From: Balanoglossus misakiensis
Lineage: Eukaryota > Hemichordata
Length of the DNA stretch: 64,000 nt
NCBI GenBank assembly: GCA_040954595.2
Contig: CM082578.2
Span: forward strand, 13,702,001 to 13,766,000
Direction of reading: 5' to 3'
Part shown: piece after piece, positions 22,901 through 33,100 of the stretch
Layout of the letters: the number at the start of each line of letters is the position of its first letter
How positions within the stretch are numbered: the first letter of the stretch is position 1
The notes under the pieces: generated by a model
The model's input: only the letters and a program-made list of their open reading frames with translations
What the model was told of the DNA's origin: nothing
Databases searched by the model: none
Made by a program: the position numbers and the translations under genes

Positions 22901-25900
22901 TACGACCACCATTTTATTACTTCCAGGGAGATGATATTGTGTTTGAGACATTCCATCACAAAAGTGGTCGCAGCTATACATGCCTGGTGCAAGGTGGACA
23001 AAGGTTCTACTTGGATTCATGGCAAACTCAGGTAGGTCTCAAAAGATGGTTTTAATTGGAATTGGGGGGGGGGGGGAGTGTGAACGTGTTTCTTGAAATG
23101 AGGAAATGGGACAAATGTTTGGTGAAATTATTGTAATTGCAAGTTTGTGTCTCTTATGGGTTACCTATTTCCCACTCAGGAATGGCAACCGTTTCCCAGA
23201 GAATGGCTAACTCAGGGCAGCATGGAGAAAGAGGCAACCATCCATGACGAACCGGAACACAATCCCATCATCGATGACAATGATCCCGGAATGTCACAGG
23301 GTGGTGCTGGACTGGATATGGATGATGTGGAGATTGGAGGTGTAGCTGGTAACCAAGACGACAGAGCTGGGTCGATGAATCACCCAAGTAGAGGAAAACT
23401 CTTGACATATATGTTTGAGGTAAAAGCAAATATACATGTGTGTTCAAGTTTGTAAGTGAAGACAAAGAATATGATTCCAGTGTGAGTTTAGTCATAATAT
23501 TATTGCTTTGTTTCCTGTCAAACAGAATTACAAACATCATTATTTCCCTGCATGTCAAACATTGTGTGTTCATCAATACTTTCATTATTTTTTCACATAG
23601 GAAAGGAGAAACACCCATTGCTACTTTGATGAAATGTCTGGTAGTTGGATTAAGATACCCATATCATGGGAACAAAATCATGACTTTGTCAAACCACTGA
23701 CCCAACAAGTCATGGTATGTATCTCTTCTTTTTTTCTGTTTACCATTCACTAAAACCAGTTCTAACTCTATCAGTCATGCTTGTCAATAATAGTGTTGTA
23801 TCACAGGTACGTGAGATGCGTTCCCCATGTTTGAGGCAACATGCAACATCTTTTCAGAATTTCTTCTCACTTTACTGTCACCTAGGAAACCTGTCCTACC
23901 TGGACTGATAAATATGATGTCATAGCAGCCCTGAGGGCCAGTAACTATGATCTTGACGACTGCATAGCAACCTACTTCACCATCGGCGATGTAGACAGCA
24001 TTGACACAAACAGGTTGTCTGGGAAGAATGCAGAACATATCAAGCAGAGAGACGAGAAAATCAAGAAACTGGAAGAGAAGTTAGCCAAACTAGTAAGTCT
24101 TTAATTCATGTGTGGTAGTGTCTACCAGACCACTGACTTCTAGTGAGCAAATGTCTGCTTTTAATCAGGCATGCCAAAATTTGATTCAGCAATCCAAGTA
24201 ATGAATATTTATGTTATAGCTATAGCATGTGAGTTAATGGTTGATATTGCCAATCAATCAGACTGCGAAATTTCTGTGTGCCTGACAGACCATATACTGT
24301 AGATAGTTTTCTCAAGTATCTATGGAGACATAGGGTGATTGGCATCTGGGGTAATGGTGAATGCTGACTGAAAATAATCTTATTAAATCAAAGCCTGTGT
24401 TAATTTTCCTTTACAGAAACCCAATTATGAAGAGGCATGCAGAATAAACAAAACAATACAGAGAGAAAATGAAACATATAAAGAAGAGGTAAGGAATAGT
24501 ATGTGTGCTGTTCGTGGTTGTGCGTGCAAGCGAGCGAGCGAGAGAGAGAGAGATCGATTTACATGTGCCCAACGACAAATAACACCAACACTGTCCACTT
24601 TGTCTGTTTCAGCTGCAAAAACTGAGAGAGCAAGTCTCAGAATTGGAAGTAGATGCCAAGACTGCTCATTTAAAGGTGATGTCACTACAACAGGACAGAC
24701 CCAAGACAGCACGGCCAATGACAGCAAGACCCGTAAGTGACTGACAGCTTCTAGACCATATTTGATTGGCTGCCACAGTGCCAGAGTACACTGCATAATT
24801 AATGATCACATAACTCATGAAAGGGTTTTGATGTAATTTAATGCGATCCAATAATATCATGGAATGTGAATATGTAATGTAATGAATTGAAATTGTTGAG
24901 AAAACAACATGTAAAAGGTACATTCTTGCAAAAGAATGGTGAGGAAACAGCTGGCTTTTTCGCAAGAAAACTTGTACATTTGTATATTTTGTTGGCAAAG
25001 CATAATAGTCAAAATAATTGGTGAATTTGACAGTGAATGTGGTTGTCTAACCTGTGTCATGATTTCACAGAAAACACCGGCCAAAGAACCAGAGCCTGAA
25101 CCAGTACCAGCAGGACCTGTCATTGATGAAGAAACATTGAAAGCTGTTGATGTTGGTGCCAAGGAACTGGATAAGATGAACATGAACTTGAAGAATCTTG
25201 TACAACGTGGCTTTGCTGGTAAGATGAGGCACAATTAGTATATGGACTCATTATTGTATCTCCACGAATGCTGTTATATTGTTACTTTAACGAAATCACT
25301 TTTGGATACATGTTATATCATAATACAGCACTAGGACAATTTCTGTGTTTTTTCTTTGTCTACAGATTTATCAAACCTAGCCCAGCAGGCCATAACAGGG
25401 CTTTCCAAGTTGAAAAACATGGATAGCAGCACGTCAACAGAGTTGGATGAATTACGAGTACTGTATAGAAAAGAATGTCTGCAAAGAAAGCTGCTTTATA
25501 ACAAGGTGAGTCGATGTTGATCAACGTATTTTGAACTGGGTCTTTATATCTATAGTACTGTGATTATTGTAACTGTTTTTTGTTGTTAAACTGGACTGGA
25601 GTTTAGTCTGAACATTTCTTTTTTTAATGATTTCAGATTCAAGAATTACGTGGTAACATTCGAGTATTTTGTCGTTGTCGTCGGGACGACAGAGTTCAGT
25701 GTGCTTTGGATTTCCCATCCGATCATGAACTGATGTGTCAGAACCCGGCAGGTGGAATCAAGAAATATAAGTTTGACAAAGTGTTTACACCAATGTCAAC
25801 ACAAGATGAGGTGAGCTTCAGTATAACCTAATGTAAATCGGTCACCCATAAACATAAGCTGACCACCAGGTTTGGATTTGACTAAAAACAGAGCAGTTAG

Positions 25901-27566
25901 TCAAATGAAGTTGGCTATGAGTTATTGCTTTAGGGTCAAAATCTACTAGTTACAGTGCATCTAAAGATATATAAACTATTATTTTTTAAGATTGGTTAGT
26001 ATGCTTTGGTCAGTTGTTATGAACATTTAAGTGCCATGATAAATTCTTGAAATTTCCATCTCCTCTTATAATGCAACACAGGTATTTGATGAAGTTGTGC
26101 CAATTATCACATCATGCGTGGACGGCTATAATGTGTGTCTGATGGCCTATGGGCAGACTGGATCTGGCAAAACTTTCACCATGATGGGACCGCCTGAACA
26201 TCCTGGAGTCAACATCCGAGCTGTGACTGAATTGCTCAGGATCTGTGAAGAGAGACAGAAAATCAATTATAAACTCACAGTAAGTGAACATTCAATCTTG
26301 TTCGTTTCTCAGTCTTCACACTGATTATCTGTGGCTTGGCTTGAAGTTACTGCTTGGTGTAAAAAAAATTTGTTCATCGGTTCTCAACTTCATCATGCAG
26401 GTATCATTAATGGAAGTATACAATGAAAATTTGAAAGATTTACTGACATCCAAAGGAAGCCCATCTCTGGACATCAAAATGAATGGGAAGAAGCTTGTGG
26501 TGCAAGGTTTGACCGAGGTCGTGGTGAGGTCGGTCCCGGATATCAAAGAAGTGATGGCAAAGGGAGATGAGAATAGATCAGTGGCAGCTACGAAAATGAA
26601 TTCCACCAGTTCACGCTCTCATCTGTTGTTGATAATTCAACTGGAGGGCGTTGACAAAGTTTCAAATGCGACCAGCTACGGGTCACTGACACTGGTTGAC
26701 CTGGCAGGCTCTGAAAGAATCGCCAAAACCGGAGCCACAGGTCAAACACTTGTGGAAGCTGCTGCCATTAACAAGTCGTTGACTTCACTTGGCCAGGTGA
26801 GAATGTGTTTATCGCCCTCTATATATTCATCATAGTTTTTCTCATTATGTACATAGATAACCAAAGAGGTTTGTAAAAGTATGAGAGTGCAGACAATTAT
26901 GTCAAACCATTTTCATAGTGGTAAACCGGTCAACTTACATATCTTGTGGATGTTTTTATTTTCCAGGTGTTCTCATCACTGCGTAGCAATTCATTGCATA
27001 TACCCTACAGGAATTCCAAGCTGACCCATTTACTTCAGCCATCCCTTGGTGGTGATGCGAAGGTATGTAATGTGTTAGGGTATGTTCAGGGGGTTTGAAC
27101 ATTAGTGTGTGTTCATGTTATAAAGAATCTTGGACATATCTGTGGTTGTGTTGTATATGTGTCATGTGCAGCATTATGTAATCTTAGCTTTCTAATGATG
27201 GGGTAATGTGATTGATGTATGGTACAAACAAATTCTGTTAATGGAACCTCGTTTTGTCCCAGTCCTGTGCATTTTGATCTCTCTCACAGAGATTTGATAT
27301 ACCAATGGAGTATAAATAAAATTTAGCATTTACCTTGATTTTGAGGTTCTTTTATGAACTGTTTTGCAAGGCACATTGCAGAAGTATATTCTTGGTATTG
27401 AACATTGCTTAATCATTCACTATTTTCTTTCTTTACACAGGCTGCACTGTTTGTTAATGTAAGTCCAGATGCTGACAATCTGAGTGAAACCATCAGTACA
27501 TTGACGTTTGGTTCCAATGCCAAACAGGTCGCACTTGGGAAAGCCTCCCAGAATGTCAAGAAGTAA
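19967..27566 (+). CDS. Kinesin-14 (C-terminal motor) with polyQ N-terminus
   Basis: Fifteen coding exons give 863 aa: 19967-20377, 20876-20920, 22927-23031, 23180-23419, 23601-23714, 23886-24092, 24417-24488, 24613-24732, 25071-25218, 25366-25505, 25637-25810, 26082-26279, 26401-26796, 26967-27062 and 27441-27566. All phases agree. The ATG has a good Kozak context (ATCATGG). Order: a low-complexity N-terminus with glutamines (residues 20-44), WW-like Trp/Tyr-rich segments (about 153-305), a UBA/CUE-like helix set (about 311-340), charged coiled coil (about 350-425), then the motor (535-863). The motor has the P-loop GQTGSGKT (616-623), switch I NSTSSRSH (725-732) and switch II DLAGSE (758-763). 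The neck [13 protein letters not shown] before a C-terminal motor marks kinesin-14, the minus-end-directed class. It should move on microtubules using ATP. I cannot assign it to KIFC1, KIFC2/3 or KIF25. Exons between 20920 and 22927 could have been missed. Confidence 0.95.
20024..20098 (+). repeat. CAA/CAG polyglutamine tract in the kinesin gene
   Basis: Seven CAA codons, one CCA (Pro), then seventeen mixed CAG/CAA codons encode Q7-P-Q17 at residues 20-44. The mix of CAA and CAG interrupts pure repeats and usually lowers instability. Length is likely to vary between individuals. Confidence 0.95.
20378..20536 (+). repeat. Degenerate ATTGG minisatellite at the start of kinesin intron 1
   Basis: Directly after the exon 1 donor, a unit built on GATTGGYTATCTGTTTGCATT recurs about five times with drift and spacing of roughly 30-40 bp. 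Each unit carries ATTGG, the reverse of a CCAAT box. The first unit overlaps the donor sequence itself (GTGATTGG). Confidence 0.6.
20921..22926 (+). other. Kinesin intron 2 (2.0 kb)
   Basis: AT-rich intron in which I found no further convincing exon. It contains a palindromic TGACGTCA at 21865-21872. A phase-0 cassette exon cannot be excluded. Confidence 0.5.
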
Positions 27567-29537
27567 AAAAACTTCCACAACACACTTTTTGAAGACCCCC
27601 CTCCTCCCCGAAGCATACAAGAATCCAGATGAGACACAACAGTACTCTTGTATGGACTAGTCTTACCTCATATTGGAATTGCCTGTTTATGTCCAGTGGC
27701 AAAGATGATTGCAAAGGTCTTCTCAGTGGAATAATGGGGTCGAAATATGTACTTACCGTACTTCATGTTTTGAAGGACTTCTTGTGACAAATTCTGCCCC
27801 AAAGCCTTGCAATGCAGTCACCAGAGGTCTATTTACATTTCGGGTACAATCAAAATCAATCAGTATATTGTCATTTGATAATCTTACAGTTATTTTGGGT
27901 ACAAACAAAAATCTGTCACATGGTGATCGAAGCAGAAGTGTTTGTTTTGGAAAACACACATGTAGTCAGAAGTTCAGTGGATTTATTTTGCACGCCATAT
28001 ACATTATTGGACAAGGGTTACAATAATGATATTGACTAACATGATTTGTCCGGTCATGTCCATTTGTCCATTTACATGGCAATCGTTGACATCATCGTCT
28101 GCTTGCATGGGTCATTGGCTCGACAACGTTTCCCCACGACCTTTGCGAGTGAAGATGCGCGTTGACATCAGTGTATCTCTGCTTGTCAAGTGTACAATCA
28201 TGGTTTCTATGCTGTCTGAGTGCTTTTACTATGCTTGGAGACATCTATTTAATAATGTAGCCAAACATAACATAATCACCAAATTTAGAATTTTTATGGA
28301 AATATATGGATTGGGAAATTTTATTCAAAATACACAAAGTGGAAGGAAACTTAATATGCATAGGTTTCAATGTTTTTAAGGGTATTTTCTGACATTTTAT
28401 ATCCGTCCTATCACAAGTAATTGTGCAATAAGTTAGTGCTTGCACAGTGTGAAGATTAAATTGCCAAATTATTGTGACACTTTCCAGAGAAACAAGTCCA
28501 AAGTGGAATATGAAGACTTGTTGAAAAAGTCTCTATTCTTTGTAGCTGCAAGACAGTGATCATGGCAATCAATTATGTTCCCTGAAATGATTTCTTGGAA
28601 ATCTGTTTGCTTATACTTAGTGGGTGGTATTTTCTTGAATGACGTTGTTTCTGTAGATACTGAACAAACTGATATAATATTGTCCATTGCAGCTTTGAGT
28701 CTTACTGGTTTAGATTCAACCAAATCAGTGTCAAAATTTGGTGGTAAAAAAGCTCATTTATTTTCAGAAGTGATACACACACCTTGCTCACCATTTTGCA
28801 TACATTATTGAATATAATATACCAACCTTTATTTTACAAAGGTATCAAAGTTAATCTGTACGACCTCTTGCAATATAACACCTTTGGTACCATAGCCCTC
28901 TAGTTACCTGTGCAAATAATCCATTTTTTCAACCTTATTTACCTTCATCTGTGTGAATACTTAAAGTGTAAATAGAGCTGTCAGATTATACTTCTTTTTC
29001 TACTGTAACTAAAATTATTTAATCCGTCCACTTTTATGAAAGAATTTTCTTGGAATATTAAAATAGCCAACGCACAAATATGCTGAAAAATGCATTTGAT
29101 TCTACAAATATCAGCTTGACATATCACATGGTTCATGATTCAGCAATATTCAGGTTTATGAAATATGAATGCTTCATGAAATACACTTTGTATGTATCAT
29201 TATTTACAAATGAGGAAATGTACAGAGAGCTCACGATATTTTGCATATTTGTATACATTCCACAGGTAACAAAAAATATGAATCTTTAATACCTTTTATT
29301 CCAGTATTTGTTTTATGATTACAATAAAAACCGTCTCTGTAAAAAAAGATTTTGAGATAATTCCACCCAAGTATGCGCGCAAAATTCCCATTTGTGTGAC
29401 AGAATGAAGTGTACTTTTGTTGTCATTAGCAGATGCATACACAAGATGAAGAATTTCATCAAAATCGCCACTGAGGGCGCTGTTTGAGCACGGAGATTGA
29501 GCCAGTCCCATCAGATAGCTGTTGTGAGTCAGCTCTG
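27567..29537. other. Tail-to-tail region of kinesin and ZNF277 genes
   Basis: The two genes converge here, so this space is mostly 3' UTR. Plus-strand poly(A) candidates are ATTAAA at 28455-28460 and AATAAA at 29323-29328. If the second is used, the kinesin 3' UTR would overlap that of ZNF277. No exon is supported. Confidence 0.5.
29295..29300 (-). terminator. Candidate ZNF277 polyadenylation signal
   Basis: AATAAA on the minus strand lies about 240 nt past the ZNF277 stop codon, a usual 3' UTR length. Usage is inferred. Confidence 0.5.
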
Positions 29538-32500
29538 TCAATCTTCACTGGAAATCTCCTGCCTAACACTGCTATCTTGCAATATGCTCATGTCCACATG
29601 GGGTACATCCTCAGGAACCACTATGTGACTCAAGCCAGGGTCAGCATCAGCATCATTAGCATCTGTCAGGAATGACAGCAATGTGTCATTCTCATAGGTT
29701 GGGAAATAATATCTGAAAGCAAACCAGAAATTATATGCATTCGTCATTTAAATAAAAGAAAACAAGCCTGTTTTTGAACACTATGGTTAGACTTAAGTTA
29801 CACATGGTGATAATGGCTTTTCCTGAATAACCAAACCCAAAGCTATCATAAGTAAAAATCAGCCAGACTGAGCTTCCCCTTTTTGCACTTACTGAGGTTG
29901 ATCCCATGTCTCTATGGCCGGCAGTTCTCTGCAGTGATCTTGACTTGCAAGATGTTCAGATAACGCTTCCTTCTTCTCAAACTTCTTCTGGCAATGTGGA
30001 CAGGTGTTTTGGTAGATCTGTCGTCTGATGTAATTGATCAGTTTCACTTGTTGATAAAAATTCAAACCTAAGGGGGCACAAAAAAGCGGTGAGAAAGGAC
30101 TAAGAAAATCGACCTTTAAAAGCACCTTATGTTTATGTGTACATTATGTTTATAGCTACAGATACCAGTACATAACACTTACATTGATATGTAAGTATGG
30201 TAAACCTACCCAGTGTTGTAGCTGTCCCTTTCAAATCAAAGTTGTGTGAACCAATCATATGTCTCTGTAACGTGTCAATCACAGAAGAGCCATAATCACA
30301 GAATAGACAATAGGCTACAGGCCCCACCCCCTCCTCCCAGTCAGCCCAATCCCTGTAGACAGAAGAAACACATATCAATCAATGTAAGAAAGCACAATAT
30401 TTTGAAAGTTATCCCCCTTGGCAAGACATGATAAAAGATTGCCAACAGGGGGTGTGGTAGTTTTCTGCCAGGAAGTATATCAATATGGCTATCTCTGTCA
30501 CTGCAATGTCTTGTTATGTTGTGCCTTATAGCTGCATTTCACACACTTCCTGTCAAATGTGAACAGACCACACAGATGTGAAGATAGCCCAACTGTCCCA
30601 TTGTGTGATGGAAAATGTACATTCAAAAGTTTGGCGTACATTAACCACTGTTTAACCCACTTCCCAGTTTTTGAATTTGTACTGAAAAACAAAACATGAT
30701 CGAGTAACCAAAGTCTACAAGATTGCTTGTGCATGGCACACATTTTCACATTACTCTAATTTTGGAATGCACACATACTCTTCCTTGTCTGAGAGTGACT
30801 CTGGTGTGTCTACATCATAGTCTGGTTCCGCCTGCACACTCTCCCAATTCTTGCCAAGTTCAAGGTAGTTGATGACATAGAACTTGTCATAAGCTTTATT
30901 CTTCGGGTTAATTCTCTTGTGTTGTTTTTTCCTCATGTGATCTTTTAAGGTCATCCAATCTGTGAAGGTCTTCTCACAGTACAAACATTGCAAACTATTG
31001 AAACAAACACAAAAATAATCACAAAATTATTTTTTTAGCTCTACAAATGGGGACATGGAAGACAGTCACATGACCATGTTTCTAGGTTGTTATTTTTTAG
31101 TGGGTTAAATGTCAATGCTTATGTTGAATATTTTTTAAACCTGGTCACTTCACAAAGCAACTGCTTCTGGGTTGACAAAGATGGCAAAATAATACATGAG
31201 ATTTCAAAGCAGAAATTACTTTAATTTATTATCATCACAACTTATTCACTTACTTGCGAAGTTTCTCCTCAAGGATGTCCAAGAACTCGCTGGTAAACAC
31301 TGAAAGAGAAAATTACCTTCAGTCTGCATTGATTAAAACAAAAAAATGTGAAAGTGTTGTGATATCATGTATCGGGTAGGTAATACATCTCTGAACAAAT
31401 TCAGACAGCTCACATCTTTGCATGGAAGTGTTTTAAGACCCACCTAGGTTATCTGGCTGTCCGATGTTAAAGCCATGGTCATGAGCCATGTGGTTCAACA
31501 ACTCAGCCCGGTTGACTTTGAAATTCTGTCGACAGAACAAACACTGTCTGCAGAATGAACTGTCTGTTCGTTCCTTCTGTTGGCATTCGAGCACCTTGTC
31601 CAGTCTTTTCCTTTGGATATATTCCCGGATCTGCTTGTCTTCAGGCAAAATGTCCGACAGGAGATAGTACTGTTCTCTTGGACCTGGGAGAAAATCCAAG
31701 CAAGGAAACCAGAAACAATATCTTTTGTGGTGAATGTGTGTCTGTCATTGTTGTTCTAATTTCATAAATTGTCACAGCCCCTCAATCACAACCGAGATTT
31801 CAACAATGAATTCCTCACCTATGTTTGTAGGTTTTGAGTTGGTTTGTATTACACTACAAAAATTAGTGAGTGCAGGTTCTTGTTGAAATCTCTTCCTCCA
31901 GTATTCAACATATCTGTGAGATGGAGAAAAGACAAGTTCATTCATTGAGGAAAATAAGTTTCACATAGTTTTCACAGAATTGGTTTAATAATAGTAATTA
32001 TATGTCTGTAGTCATCACTCCAAACCAATGGTGTTTTGTAAGTGTACTGTATGATGTTTATGGTTTACAGATAAATTCTTTATCATGATTGTGATTTCTT
32101 CAACTACAACGTGCTGGAGAAAAGGCTCATGATGCAAGGGATAAGTGGGACATAAAAATTTAAAAGGGGACTATACTTACTTTTTGAGATCACAGATCAG
32201 TTTGATATCGGCAATAACTAGTTTGTGATCTGTAAATAAATGTTTCAAGAAATCGTTCTCCTGTCCAATCACATCAAACATCTCCTCACACAGCAAACAC
32301 TTAGTGGTATGATTCTGCACCTGGTCACTGCCATCACCAGCACCTGACGCTCCAAGCAATAGTGGGTTTCCTGCTGAGCCTTCAGGGAAGGTTAATGGCT
32401 CAAGGACTGTGTTGTGATCTCTTTTGTCATCACCAGCTGAAATTGACAAAGAAATACACACAGTAATACATGTAATTTGGTTACAATACTGAATGTATAC

Positions 32501-32699
32501 AGTGTACTATAATGAATTATCCAATAAACTCTCAGATGTATTAGTATAGTCTGCAATTTCTGCAAAACAATCGACTTTTCTCGTGTGTTATTTATTTTCT
32601 AGATATTGACTGACCAACTGAACATGATATTTATGACACCTAATACCAATATGAACAAATAAAACTTGTGAATCACAAACCTCCAGAGTATTCCGCCAT
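29538..32699 (-). CDS. ZNF277: Zinc finger protein 277
   Basis: Complete 454-aa protein; human ZNF277 is 450. Nine exons: 32699-32681, 32436-32181, 31913-31819, 31683-31444, 31299-31254, 30994-30779, 30352-30210, 30067-29893 and 29712-29538 (stop TGA). All phases agree. Five C2H2-type fingers are visible: residues 53-77, 171-193, 222-244, 306-327 and 361-383. Strong family signatures are VLEPLTFPEG, HKLVIADIKL, CLYCEKTF, HMRKKQHKRINPKN, LELGKNWE, LNFYQQVKLINYIRRQ and YYFPTYENDTLL. Human ZNF277 binds ribosomal protein RPS2 (uS5) and also works with Polycomb protein BMI1; the same roles here are inferred. Exon 1 codes only six full residues. The start codon sits inside AAGATGGCGGAA, a YY1-type site. 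It is head to head with the DOCK gene. Confidence 0.98.
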
Positions 32700-33100
32700 C
32701 TTCAAAGACAGAAACACTTCTGACAGACCCGGACTGTCCTATGGGGTACTAGACGAATCTTAATTAGGAGATGGGGTAGTGCTAGGCAAACATGCGCAAA
32801 AGTTTCGTTGAGAACTTTTATATTTTGCCATTTAGCTATTGAAAGACGTATAATGATGCAATTAAAATTTATTGATGGCCCTAAATTCGAAAAATATCAC
32901 ATTAATATGGCAGACATATTTTCCATAGTACACCCGTCTCACCGCCAACCATGCAACCCACCCCTTATACTTTTTAGTATGCTCCAAGTACCACCTGATT
33001 TTGAAAAGCAAAATGGCGGAGGCGTGTACGCAAAGTTAATAGTGTTGTGCTCGACTTCTAATGATATTTTCGTGTCATCCACGAAGAATTTTGCAAAGAA
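32700..33100. promoter_or_regulatory. Bidirectional promoter of ZNF277 and DOCK4
   Basis: Only 401 bp separate the two start codons. ATGGCGG-type (YY1-like) sites lie at both sides: around the ZNF277 ATG on the minus strand, and AAAATGGCGGAGG at 33010-33022 on the plus strand. CATGCGCA, an NRF1 half-site-like sequence, is near 32791. I see no TATA box in a convincing place. Such TATA-less, YY1/NRF1-containing spacers are typical of housekeeping bidirectional promoters. Confidence 0.65.
33013..33039 (+). other. Possible upstream ORF in the DOCK4 leader
   Basis: ATG at 33013 opens an eight-codon frame that ends with TAA at 33037-33039, 61 nt before the DOCK start codon. Its context (AAAATGG) is good. 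If the transcript starts upstream of 33013, this uORF could reduce DOCK translation. The transcription start is unknown. Confidence 0.35.
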
